Source: an uncultured Ignavibacteria bacterium
Lineage (GTDB): Bacteria; Bacteroidota; Ignavibacteria; Tepidaquicellales; Tepidaquicellaceae
DNA: 15,170 bases
Assembly: GCA_937974175.1 (NCBI GenBank)
Contig: CALJIG010000052.1
Location: 1-15,170 of the forward strand
Direction: 5' to 3'
Part shown: piece by piece, positions 6,264-13,469 of the stretch
Layout of the letters: every line of letters begins with the position of its first letter
Position numbering within the stretch: the first letter of the stretch is position 1
Position numbers and translations under genes: made by a program
Notes under the pieces: generated by a model
The model's input: the letters and a program-made list of their open reading frames with translations, nothing else
Told to the model about the DNA's origin: nothing
Database searches by the model: none

Positions 6264-7622
6264 TTATACGAATTCAAGTACATCGTAATTTGTAATAATG
6301 CCTGCAATTTTTCCGTACTCTGATACAAGCACTGCAGGATTCTTTTTCAATTGCTCAATTGCTTTTTCAACATTCTCGCTTATCTCAAGAATCGGCGGCT
6401 TTGCATCCATTACATCTTTTACATTTTTGCTGGCGCTGTTTCTATCCTTCATTAAGTCGTTCAGTAATTTCTGCTCGTTCAATGAACCAATACATTTTTC
6501 ACCGTCAAAGACCGGAATAGTTGTTAAGTTGTATTGGTTTGTTAAGTATAGTGCATCAGAAACTGTCTGGTCAGAACTTACTGTTACAAGTTCTGGTGTA
6601 TCCTTGGCACCTTTAGTATGGAAAATCGTACCAACTGTAACCATATCTTTATCAAGCAATCTCTTTTCTCTCATCCATTCATCTGAGTGATACTTGCTAA
6701 GATATCTTTCGCCGGTATCGCAGACGATAAATACAACAACTGCATTTTCATCTAAATCCTTTGCAACATCAAGAGCAACTTTTGCAATTGTTCCTGTGGA
6801 TGAACCGCAGAAGATGCCCTCAACACTTGAAAGTTTTCTACACATCTTAACGGAATCAATATCACTTACGTTTATAATTTCATCTATAAGAGTTACATCA
6901 ACATTTTCGGGAATAATATCCTGACCTATTCCTTCAACCAAGTAAGGAACTCCTTCAGGTGTCTGACCTGTTGCTTTGTATGTCTTAAAAATTGAACCGT
7001 ATGGGTCAGCGCCAATAACTTTTATATTTGGATTCATTTCCTTTAAATATCTTGCAGTACCTATAATCGTTCCACCGGTTCCTATACCTGCTACAAAGTG
7101 TGTAATTTTTCCCTCGGTAGCTTCCCATATTTCAGGTCCGGTTGTTCTGTAATGAGCATCGGGGTTGGCAGGATTTCCGTATTGATAAGAAAAAATTGAA
7201 TTAGGAATTTCTCTGTTTAATCTTTTTGCAGTTTCAACATAGTGTTCAGGTGTACCGGGTTTAGCAGAGAGTGGTTTTATTATTACTTCGGCTCCCAGTG
7301 CTTTAAGGTAATTTTTCTTTTCAGTTGAAGCTTTTTCAGTTGTAACAAAAATACATTTGTAACCTTTTTGATTTGCTGCAAGAGCAAGCCCAATTCCCGT
7401 ATTGCCGCTTGTTGCTTCGATTATAGTACCGCCGGGTTTTAATGTCCCGTCTTTTTCAGCAGCTTCAATCATTGAGATTCCAATTCTATCCTTTACGCTT
7501 CCGCCGGGATTCATTGATTCCATCTTTGCAAGTACCGTAGCTTTATATCCGTCAGTAAGTTTATTAATTTTTACAAGCGGTGTGTTTCCGATTAAGTCCA
7601 GTATATTATTATAATATTTCAT
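6264..7622 (-). CDS. cbs: Cystathionine beta-synthase with C-terminal CBS pair
   Basis: This 452-residue enzyme condenses serine (or a related substrate) with homocysteine to cystathionine. The N-terminal PLP fold type II domain (1-325) shows LIGNTPLV, the PLP lysine K44 in NPGGSVKDR, the TSGNT loop (71-75), the phosphate loop GTGGT (181-185) and FCGSSTG. Residues about 340-452 form two CBS domains, the regulatory pair that binds adenosyl ligands in relatives. There is no N-terminal haem-binding segment, as in yeast and bacterial enzymes. Without the CBS pair it would look like cysteine synthase; the pair and the neighbouring cystathionine lyase gene support cystathionine beta-synthase. I chose ATG 7622, which sits just before KYYNNILDLIGNTP. 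An in-frame GTG six bases upstream adds only two residues. It follows lysS by about 40 bp. Confidence 0.9.
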   Translation of the reverse strand: MKYYNNILDLIGNTPLVKINKLTDGYKATVLAKMESMNPGGSVKDRIGISMIEAAEKDGTLKPGGTIIEATSGNTGIGLALAANQKGYKCIFVTTEKASTEKKNYLKALGAEVIIKPLSAKPGTPEHYVETAKRLNREIPNSIFSYQYGNPANPDAHYRTTGPEIWEATEGKITHFVAGIGTGGTIIGTARYLKEMNPNIKVIGADPYGSIFKTYKATGQTPEGVPYLVEGIGQDIIPENVDVTLIDEIINVSDIDSVKMCRKLSSVEGIFCGSSTGTIAKVALDVAKDLDENAVVVFIVCDTGERYLSKYHSDEWMREKRLLDKDMVTVGTIFHTKGAKDTPELVTVSSDQTVSDALYLTNQYNLTTIPVFDGEKCIGSLNEQKLLNDLMKDRNSASKNVKDVMDAKPPILEISENVEKAIEQLKKNPAVLVSEYGKIAGIITNYDVLEFV

Positions 7623-7665
7623 AGCCACAAAAAATTTTAAATTTAAAAAATATTTATTTGTCCTA

Positions 7666-9231
7666 TTAGAGTTGTCTCATCAAGGGGAAGAAAATTACAT
7701 CTCTTATAGTTTGTGAATTCGTAAGAAGCATCACAAGTCTATCTACTCCAAGCCCGACTCCCGTTGTAGGAGGCATACCGATTTCAATAGCGCGTAAAAA
7801 ATCTTCATCCATCGGATGAGTTTCTTCTTCGCCGCCGCGTCCTCTTTCAACCTGCTGCTCAAGCAAAGCTCTTTGAAGAACAGGGTCGTTTAATTCTGTA
7901 TATGAATTTCCTAATTCCCATTTGTTAATATATGGTTCAAATCTTTCAACAAAGATTACAGCATCCGGATCATTCTTCATTTGCTCTAGCTGTTCCATTG
8001 AGTACTCTCTAAGCGGTTTGCATAGGGGAGTAGTATCAATCGGATGCTCAGTGATGAACGTCGGCTGCACTAAACCGCTTTCACATGTTTCTTCAAACAA
8101 CGCAGAGATAAGTAGTCCTTTGCTGTGAGAAATTTTTCTGTCAAAGTCTATTTCATTTTTTACCATGTGATTTATAATCTCATCTTTGCTCATGCTCATT
8201 ACATCAAGGTCTGTTACTTCCTTAATTGCATCAACCATTTTAATCCTTTTCCATGGAGCTTTGAAATCAATTTCGGTTTCTCCGTACATAACCTTTGTTG
8301 TGCCGTTGGCAGCAATACATGCTGCTTCGCAAACCTGCTCGAACATATTCATGCTGTCGAAGTAATCGCCGTAAGCCTGATACCATTCTACCTGTGTAAA
8401 TTCTGGATTATGAGTTCTGTCGATACCTTCATTTCTAAAGTCGCGGACAAATTCATAAACACGGTTGAAGCCGCCGACAATCAGTCTCTTTAAAAATAAT
8501 TCATTGGAGATTCTTAAGTACAATCTCATATCAAGTGAATTGTGATGAGTGATAAAAGGTTTTGCATTCGCACCGCCATAAACACTTTGCAGTGTAGGGG
8601 TTTCAACTTCGAAGAACGATTTATCTTCTAAAGTTCTTTTTATAGACTGAATTATTTTTGTTCTCTTAATAAAAACTTCCTTCACTCCGTCGTTAACAAT
8701 TAAGTCTATGTAACGCTGTCTGTATCTTAACTCCACATCTGCAAAAGCATCATAAACAACTTTTTCACCTGACTCTAAAACTTCCTCTTTAACAACAGGA
8801 AGCGGATACAAAGATTTTGTAAGCAATGTAAATGAATTGCAGTGAACAGAAACTTCACCGGTCTTCGTTCTGAAAACATATCCTGCTGCACCGATAATAT
8901 CGCCGATATCAAGAAGCTTTAATAAATTATAACTCTCTTCGCCAACATCATCTTTGCGGATGTATAATTGAATTTTACCCTGCTCATCTTTTATATGTAC
9001 AAAACAGGCTTTGCCCATTTTGCGGATTGCCATTATTCTTCCTGCAACAGAAATTATAACTTCTTTCGCTTTTTCTTTCTGTTCGTCATCGGCAGGGTCA
9101 ACAAAATTATTGATAATATCTTTTGAGTAATGCGAGACATCAAATCTATGGGGATAAGGATTTATTCCCATGCTTTTTATGTGTTCAAGCTCTTCGTACC
9201 TTCTTTTTACCAGGTCGTTTTGTTCCGTCAA
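7666..9231 (-). CDS. lysS: Lysyl-tRNA synthetase, class II
   Basis: This is a 521-residue class IIb lysyl-tRNA synthetase that charges tRNA-Lys in the cytoplasm. Residues 1-30 are the usual RRYEELEHIKSMGINPYPHRF lead. An OB-fold anticodon-binding domain spans about 60-140 (VAGRIMAIRKMGKACFVHIKD). The catalytic core follows: motif 1 region 188-213, motif 2 at 263-284 (RDFRNEGIDRTHNPEFTQVEWY) and motif 3 at 490-516 (GVGLGVDRLVMLLTNSQTIRDVIFFP). The segment around 405-432 between KPLREYS and ERFEPYI is about ten residues longer than in many bacterial enzymes. The start is TTG with a good AGGAG seven bases upstream, one of the few Shine-Dalgarno sites in the window. It lies 55 bp after rluB and before cbs on the same strand. 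Confidence 0.96.
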   Translation of the reverse strand: MTEQNDLVKRRYEELEHIKSMGINPYPHRFDVSHYSKDIINNFVDPADDEQKEKAKEVIISVAGRIMAIRKMGKACFVHIKDEQGKIQLYIRKDDVGEESYNLLKLLDIGDIIGAAGYVFRTKTGEVSVHCNSFTLLTKSLYPLPVVKEEVLESGEKVVYDAFADVELRYRQRYIDLIVNDGVKEVFIKRTKIIQSIKRTLEDKSFFEVETPTLQSVYGGANAKPFITHHNSLDMRLYLRISNELFLKRLIVGGFNRVYEFVRDFRNEGIDRTHNPEFTQVEWYQAYGDYFDSMNMFEQVCEAACIAANGTTKVMYGETEIDFKAPWKRIKMVDAIKEVTDLDVMSMSKDEIINHMVKNEIDFDRKISHSKGLLISALFEETCESGLVQPTFITEHPIDTTPLCKPLREYSMEQLEQMKNDPDAVIFVERFEPYINKWELGNSYTELNDPVLQRALLEQQVERGRGGEEETHPMDEDFLRAIEIGMPPTTGVGLGVDRLVMLLTNSQTIRDVIFFPLMRQL

Positions 9232-9238
9232 GTTTTTT

Positions 9239-9243
9239 CTCCT
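9239..9243 (-). promoter_or_regulatory. Shine-Dalgarno site of lysS
   Basis: The minus strand reads AGGAG seven bases before the TTG start of lysS. Most other genes here have no recognisable ribosome binding site, so this one supports the TTG start and stands out. Confidence 0.65.
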
Positions 9244-9286
9244 TATAGTTATTTGTGAAAATTACTTACTGCTTATTAGTATTTCT

Positions 9287-10813
9287 TTATTTAAATTTCT
9301 TTTTGAAGCCTGACTTAAAATTTTTCGTGCCGCTGCTTACCTTGCCTGAAAATTTCTTTTTGAAAGCCGGCTTTGAATCCCTGCTTTTGCTGTCTGCGGA
9401 AAATTTCTTCGGCCCTGATTTAGAAAAGGACTTTGGAGCATCTTTAGAAGCATCCTTTGAAAAAGTCCTTGGTCCATCTTTTGAGAACTTCCTCGGGCCG
9501 TCGTTAGAGAACTTCTTCTTAAATCCCGGTTTGGAATCTTTTCTTACAAAATCATCATCTCTTACAGAGCTCTTCGGCCTGTCCGAAAAATCATCTTCAT
9601 ATCCTTTTTTAGGACGTTTATCTGCGCGTGTATCATTTGAAAATTTCTTCTTATAATCTATCTTATTCTGTTTTTGTTTGTCTTCGGGTTTATCATTTGA
9701 GAATTTCTTTTTGAAACCTCTTTGGGAATCTGTGTCTTTAGAGAACCTGCTTGGTTTTTCATCTGAAAACTTCTTTGTAAAATCTTTTTTTACATCCTTG
9801 TCTCTGCTCTCACCTGTAAATTTTTTCTTAAAATCTCTGACAGGTTTATCTTTTTTAAAATCTTTTGGTCCTCTTGTATAATTCTTTTTTACTCCTTTTA
9901 CTTCACTCTTCTCGGCTCTTTCTCTGGGAATTCTTTCTTCAGAAGTTGATTTCGGTGAAGGCTGCTTAGTCATTAAGCTGTCAACTTCTTCCTTAGTCAT
10001 TTTTCTGAATTCACCTTCGCGCAAGTTGCCGAGCTTTAATCCTCCGTAACCTGAACGATGCAGCTTATTTACAAAATATCCAAAGTGTTCGAACATTCTT
10101 CTTACCTGTCTGTTCTTACCCTGTGAAATTGAAATTTCCACATCTGTATAATCTCTTTCATTTGGAAGATTAATTATAGCCGGAAGGGTGTATACTCCTT
10201 CAAGCTTAATACCTTTTTCAAGCAACATTCTGTGCTTTTGATCAAGCGGCCGCGATAGTTTTGCTTCGTAAGTTTTGTAAATCTTATAAACAGGATTCAT
10301 TAGCTTATTAGCAAAGTCACCATCGTTGGTAAGAATTAATAATCCTGTTGTATGAAAATCAAGTCTTCCTACCGGGAAAATTTTTACTTTTGTATTCAGA
10401 ATATCAATTACAGTCGGACGCTTTTTATCATCGCTTACGCTGGTGATAACGTTAATCGGTTTATTCATCATCAGATAAATTTTCTTATCTGTTATTCTCA
10501 CACGCTCGCCATCAATGAAAACTTTGTCGGTCAGTGGATTTATTTTTGTACCAAGGTCGAAAACTTCTTTGCCGTTTACACTTACACGACCTTCAACAAT
10601 AAATTCATCTATCTTACGGCGTGAAAAAATTCCGTTAGCTGCAATAAACTTATTCAGTCTCTCTTTAGCAGGAGCCGGTTCGGATATTTCATCAGTTGAT
10701 TTGTAAGCTGTGTAATCAGCTGTATAGTCATTTGCTTCTTCAACTGTGTTATCAATTGTTTCTTCAGACGTATCTTTAACTATATCTTTAGATGTCTCTT
10801 TTTTCTTTGCCAT
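9287..10813 (-). CDS. rluB: RluB-type pseudouridine synthase with long Phe/Lys tail
   Basis: This 508-residue protein has three parts. Residues 1-48 are an acidic, Thr-rich lead. Residues 49-283 are a complete RsuA/RluB-type pseudouridine synthase: an S4 RNA-binding domain (ERLNKFIAANGIFSRRKIDEFI), the catalytic motif GRLDFHTTGLLILTNDG with nucleophile D152, and the QGKNRQVRRMFEHFG block. Relatives modify 23S rRNA near position 2605 (RluB) or related sites. Residues 284-508 are a low-complexity, strongly basic tail with six [FY]KKKF units (328, 367, 387, 431, 484, 503) and many FSKD/FSND repeats. It is likely disordered and RNA-binding, though this is inference. A normal RluB ends near the start of this tail. 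The start ATG overlaps the scpB stop (TAATG), so translation is probably coupled. lysS follows after 55 bp. Confidence 0.9.
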   Translation of the reverse strand: MAKKKETSKDIVKDTSEETIDNTVEEANDYTADYTAYKSTDEISEPAPAKERLNKFIAANGIFSRRKIDEFIVEGRVSVNGKEVFDLGTKINPLTDKVFIDGERVRITDKKIYLMMNKPINVITSVSDDKKRPTVIDILNTKVKIFPVGRLDFHTTGLLILTNDGDFANKLMNPVYKIYKTYEAKLSRPLDQKHRMLLEKGIKLEGVYTLPAIINLPNERDYTDVEISISQGKNRQVRRMFEHFGYFVNKLHRSGYGGLKLGNLREGEFRKMTKEEVDSLMTKQPSPKSTSEERIPRERAEKSEVKGVKKNYTRGPKDFKKDKPVRDFKKKFTGESRDKDVKKDFTKKFSDEKPSRFSKDTDSQRGFKKKFSNDKPEDKQKQNKIDYKKKFSNDTRADKRPKKGYEDDFSDRPKSSVRDDDFVRKDSKPGFKKKFSNDGPRKFSKDGPRTFSKDASKDAPKSFSKSGPKKFSADSKSRDSKPAFKKKFSGKVSSGTKNFKSGFKKKFK

Positions 10814-11652
10814 TAATCGCTTTCTTTATCGTTCTCAAGATTTTTATCTATCTCGATAGTGCTTTTTATTTCTAACTCGTCTATATTTATTTCAGGTATG
10901 TCATCAGATGTCATTTCAGGTGCATCAGGGTCTTCTACTAATTCATCATTTCCCTCTGCAGGATTTTCATTTTTAATTGCATTTCCGTCTTCATCAAATT
11001 TCATTTCTTCCTGTATTTCTCCGCTTTGTTCTGCGTTTGGAGGAATAAACTCCTGATTTACCGAATTAAATAAATCAATATCGGCTTCAGTTATACCTTC
11101 AATTTTTTCGTTCTGTAGAATTTCATTTATCTCTTTCAGCTTTGGTAAATCACCTGTAGAATTAAGCCCGAGGATTTTCAAAAACGTATCTGTCGTTCCG
11201 TACAGAATAGCCCTGCCCGGAGTTTCTGCTCTGCCTGTGATGCAAATCAAATCTCTTTCCAATAGGGAATTCACAATATAATCTACATTCACTCCGCGAA
11301 TGAATTCAATTTCGCTTCTGGTAATCGGCTGCTTATATGCAATTATAGCAAGTGTCTCAATCGATGACTGTGATAATTTTTTTCTCTGTTTTTCGTCGAA
11401 GAGTTTACCGACATAAACTCCGTACTCTTTTCTTGTGGCAAACTGATATCCACCTGCGACTTTTATAATCTCGTATGAATTGCCCGATGTATTATACTCT
11501 TCATTCAAAGCATCGACTGACTGGTCGATTTTATTTACGTCAGTTTTAATGCTGAACGAAGATAAAATCTCGCGGATTTGCTTAGCGGAAATTTGTTCCT
11601 CAGAAGCAAAAATCAGTGACTCGATAATATTTTTTATATCGTTATTTACCAA
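10813..11652 (-). CDS. scpB: ScpB, condensin complex winged-helix subunit
   Basis: ScpB binds ScpA and, with SMC, forms the bacterial condensin that organises and segregates the chromosome. The 279-residue product opens with DIKNIIESLIFASEEQISAKQI, the usual first winged helix (about 1-80). A second winged helix follows (about 90-165: SQSSIETLAIIAYKQPITRSEIEFIRGVNVDYIVNSL...GRAETPGRAILYGTTDTFLKILGL), typical of the family. Residues from about 180 on are a tail rich in Glu and Asp that extends well past the family core and is probably disordered. The start is TTG (11652), two residues before the conserved block; no ATG is available. scpA lies 25 bp upstream, and rluB begins within the scpB stop codon, a gene order seen in many bacteria. 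Confidence 0.93.
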   Translation of the reverse strand: MVNNDIKNIIESLIFASEEQISAKQIREILSSFSIKTDVNKIDQSVDALNEEYNTSGNSYEIIKVAGGYQFATRKEYGVYVGKLFDEKQRKKLSQSSIETLAIIAYKQPITRSEIEFIRGVNVDYIVNSLLERDLICITGRAETPGRAILYGTTDTFLKILGLNSTGDLPKLKEINEILQNEKIEGITEADIDLFNSVNQEFIPPNAEQSGEIQEEMKFDEDGNAIKNENPAEGNDELVEDPDAPEMTSDDIPEINIDELEIKSTIEIDKNLENDKESD

Positions 11653-11677
11653 TTGGTGGAAAATTATTTGTAATTAT

Positions 11678-12499
11678 TTATAACTGATCGAGTGGAATTA
11701 ATCTCTTCTTCAGCGTAAAGCTTGAAAGATTTTGGGGGTTAACCGTTATTTCTATTATTCCGTCTAAACCTAACTGCAATAATGCTAAAAATGTAAAAAT
11801 TAATTTTAATCTGTCGTTAAGCGCAGTAATGATTTCCATGAAATCAACTTCGCCTTTTTCGTTTAATAAATTCATAACATATTCCTGCTGTCCTTCCTGC
11901 GATACATCAAGCACCTGAATAGGATGAACGGTACGCTCTTTAGCTAATCCACTGAGAACAATCTTGTACGCTTTGATAAGATTAAAGATATTTATATTCT
12001 TCATCGAAGGATCGTTCATCACGTCGATATCTGTTTCAGTAATTTTTACATCGCTGTCAAAATAATTGCGTGAGAATTTTTTACGCGCTTCCATTTCAAG
12101 AAGAGCTAGCTCTTCCGTTGCATCTTTAAATCTTTTATACTCAAGAAGTTTTCTTATCAATGTAAGTCTTGGATCTTCTTCATCAACTAACTGACCTTCT
12201 TCATTCAGAACGGGAATTAACATCTTTGCTTTTATCTTCATCAGTTCGGAAGCCATAAGTAAAAACTCGCCGGCAAATTCAATATTAAGCGACTGCATAA
12301 AATTTACATATCCCAGAAAATCTTTTGTTATTTTTGAAATTGGGATGTTATAAATATCAAGCTCGTCAGCTTTTATAAAGTGAAGCAGGATATCCAGCGG
12401 ACCCTCGAACTCAGGCAGCTTTGCCCAGTATTCGTGAGTTTTGATGTTGTAATCCGGCTCCTGCAGTGCCTCAGTATTTGTTTTTGTTTCGACTTCCAT
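11678..12499 (-). CDS. scpA: ScpA, condensin kleisin subunit
   Basis: This 273-residue kleisin bridges the SMC heads and recruits ScpB. The N-terminal signature is clear: LPEFEGPLDILLHFIKADELDIYNIPISKITKDFLGY (28-64), followed by the helix EFAGEFLLMASELMKIKAKMLIP that contacts the SMC neck. The middle is charged and helical (109-150). The last about 70 residues (VDFMEIITALNDRLKLIFTFLALLQLGLDGIIEITVNPQ) form the winged helix that binds the SMC head cap. The first about 27 residues (MEVETKTNTEALQEPDYNIKTHEYWAK) are a lead that could be slightly shorter if a later start were used. It is the first gene of a seven-gene minus-strand run and lies opposite the CPBP protease across the repeat-rich intergenic region, where its promoter must lie. 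Confidence 0.94.
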   Translation of the reverse strand: MEVETKTNTEALQEPDYNIKTHEYWAKLPEFEGPLDILLHFIKADELDIYNIPISKITKDFLGYVNFMQSLNIEFAGEFLLMASELMKIKAKMLIPVLNEEGQLVDEEDPRLTLIRKLLEYKRFKDATEELALLEMEARKKFSRNYFDSDVKITETDIDVMNDPSMKNINIFNLIKAYKIVLSGLAKERTVHPIQVLDVSQEGQQEYVMNLLNEKGEVDFMEIITALNDRLKLIFTFLALLQLGLDGIIEITVNPQNLSSFTLKKRLIPLDQL

Positions 12500-12668
12500 T
12501 TAAGCGTTAAATATACAAATAAGCGCACTCATATTAAATGAAGTTTCTTGTCTGAAATATTTTTCCCTATTAGTAGTAATAGAGTGATATTTGTTGATTT
12601 GGAGCAAATTTTTTACGAAATTGTGTAGGAGTAATTTTAGGTGGAACTATGATGAGTTATTTTGCAGC

Positions 12669-12682
12669 CCCGCCAAGGCGGG
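12669..12682. repeat. GC-rich hairpin CCCGCC/GGCGGG
   Basis: CCCGCC AA GGCGGG is a short, almost perfect palindrome standing out from very AT-rich surroundings. No T-run follows on either strand, so it is not a typical terminator. It resembles short interspersed GC-rich palindromes of FCB genomes. Confidence 0.5.
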
Positions 12683-12760
12683 ATGAAAACAAAACCCGTC
12701 AAAAATTCGTCATTCTTGTTGTAAAATTCGTCTGTATTGTTTTTTAATTCCCTTTATGAA

Positions 12761-12780
12761 AATGTGACAATAATGTTACT
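12761..12780. repeat. Lone copy of the 20-bp array core
   Basis: AATGTGACAATAATGTTACT here is identical to the core of the terminal partial unit at 13171-13190. It is separated from the first full unit of the tandem array by 90 bp of unrelated sequence. The two identical outer copies therefore bracket the whole array. Confidence 0.7.
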
Positions 12781-12870
12781 TTTTAGAATCATGAATTATG
12801 AATGCAAAATTAAGTTCAAAATAGCAAAATATCTGTGGCATCATAGAAATCATATAAATCTGTGTTCCAA

Positions 12871-13190
12871 AATGTGACAATAATGCAACTATAAACCTTA
12901 AATCATAAATCTTAATTCTTAAATAATAAGAATGTGACAATAATGCAACTATAAACCTTAAATCATAAATCTTAATTCTTAAATAATAAGAATGTGACAA
13001 TAATGCGACTATAAACCTTAAATCATAAATCTTAATTCTTAAATAATAAAAATGTGACAATAATGCAACTATAAACCTTAAATTATAAATCTTAATTCTT
13101 AAATAATAAGAATGTGACAATAATGTGACTATAAACCTTAAATCGTAAATCTTAATTCTTAAATAATAAGAATGTGACAATAATGTTACT
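12871..13190. repeat. 60-bp tandem repeat array, five units plus partial
   Basis: Five full 60-bp units begin at 12871, 12931, 12991, 13051 and 13111, and a 20-bp partial unit begins at 13171. Units 1 and 2 are identical; the others differ from them by one to three bases. The most variable spot is the two bases after AATG-C/T (ca, ca, cg, ca, tg, tt order). Each unit starts with the core AATGTGACAATAATG. In most junctions a 7-bp inverted repeat, ATTCTTA / TAAGAAT with a 5-nt gap, ends within the next core (for example 12915-12933). Because 60 is a multiple of three, the minus strand stays open with a 20-residue period, but this looks like a by-product. Near-identity implies recent amplification by slippage or recombination. 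Confidence 0.92.
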
Positions 13191-13242
13191 ATTTAAATTG
13201 CTTAATTTGGGCGATTATATACTTTACAAACCCAAAGTTCCA

Positions 13243-13342
13243 AATTCCTCCCTTGAGGGAGGTGGCGAGCGAAGCGAGACGGTGGGTGTTCGTTCAAACA
13301 CCCCTCCCGACCTGCGGTCGGACTCCCCTCAAGGGGAGAATT
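13243..13342. repeat. 100-bp foldback element with terminal inverted repeats
   Basis: The 20-bp ends, starting AATTCCTCCCTTGAG on the left and AATTCTCCCCTTGAG when the right end is read on the minus strand, match at 16 of 20 positions. Each end is itself a hairpin (CCTCCC-TTGA-GGGAGG and CTCCCC-TCAA-GGGGAG), and the two loops are complementary. Between them lie hairpins GGGTGTT/AACACCC (13284-13303) and CCGACC/GGTCGG (13307-13321), plus a GCGAGCGAAGCGAG stretch. The GC content is far above the surroundings. It looks like a small non-autonomous or REP/MITE-like interspersed element; I recall similar sequences scattered in FCB and other environmental genomes. Confidence 0.75.
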
Positions 13343-13436
13343 GTTATGGCTCTGTTAAATATATAATCACATTAAATTTGAAACTTGAAATTCAACACTT
13401 GAAACTGAAATCGTTGTTACTTTTTTAATAAATCTA

Positions 13437-13469
13437 TTTTGATAATATTGTAATATACTTATACCTTTG
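13437..13469 (+). promoter_or_regulatory. Bacteroidota-type promoter-like motif
   Basis: TTTTG (13437-13441), a 20-bp spacer and TACCTTTG (13462-13469) match the known Bacteroidota -33/-7 pattern (TTTG, about 20 bp, TAnnTTTG). It lies just where the CPBP-cdsA pair should be transcribed from. However, the -7 box overlaps the assigned TTG start codon, which would put the transcript start a few bases inside the gene, so one of the two assignments may be wrong. Confidence 0.4.

Larger units (their letters stand above)
12500..13466. other. Repeat-rich intergenic region between divergent genes
   Basis: No credible gene is present in these 967 bp between scpA (leftward) and the CPBP gene (rightward). 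From left to right it holds an AT-rich scpA upstream part, a GC-rich hairpin (12669-12682), a 10-bp direct repeat AAAATTCGTC (12702-12711 and 12723-12732), a lone copy of the array core (12761-12780), a stretch with two ATCTGTG words (12831 and 12858), the 60-bp tandem array, a 100-bp foldback element, a few ACTTGAAA words (13383-13406), and a promoter-like motif. Several of these resemble simple intergenic repeats common in FCB genomes. Confidence 0.7.

Noticed and set aside
7623..7628. GTG start for cbs two codons before the ATG
   Set aside because: No ribosome site supports it, and ATG 7622 directly precedes the conserved N-terminus.
9255..9881. Plus-strand frames with FENFFL-type repeats opposite rluB
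   Set aside because: They are antisense shadows of the Phe/Lys-rich tail of RluB; the repeat pattern is inherited from the coding strand.
12649..12747. Small frame MMSYFAAPPRRDENK... (32 codons)
   Set aside because: It crosses the GC-rich palindrome and the AAAATTCGTC direct repeats and has no family resemblance or ribosome site.
12776..13180. Open minus-strand frame with a 20-residue repeat (SYYLRIKIYDLRFIV)
   Set aside because: It is the translation of the 60-bp tandem array, which stays open only because 60 is divisible by three. It has no ribosome site, and substitutions between units show no bias to silent positions.
12871..13190. CRISPR array (20-bp repeat with 40-bp spacers)
   Set aside because: The would-be spacers are nearly identical to each other, the core is shorter than usual repeats, and no cas gene is present. 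It is a tandem repeat.
13174..13428. 84-codon plus-strand frame across the foldback element
   Set aside because: It reads through the GC-rich hairpin element and flanking AT-rich repeats (SSLEGGGERSETVG...) and resembles the spurious proteins often called over such repeats.
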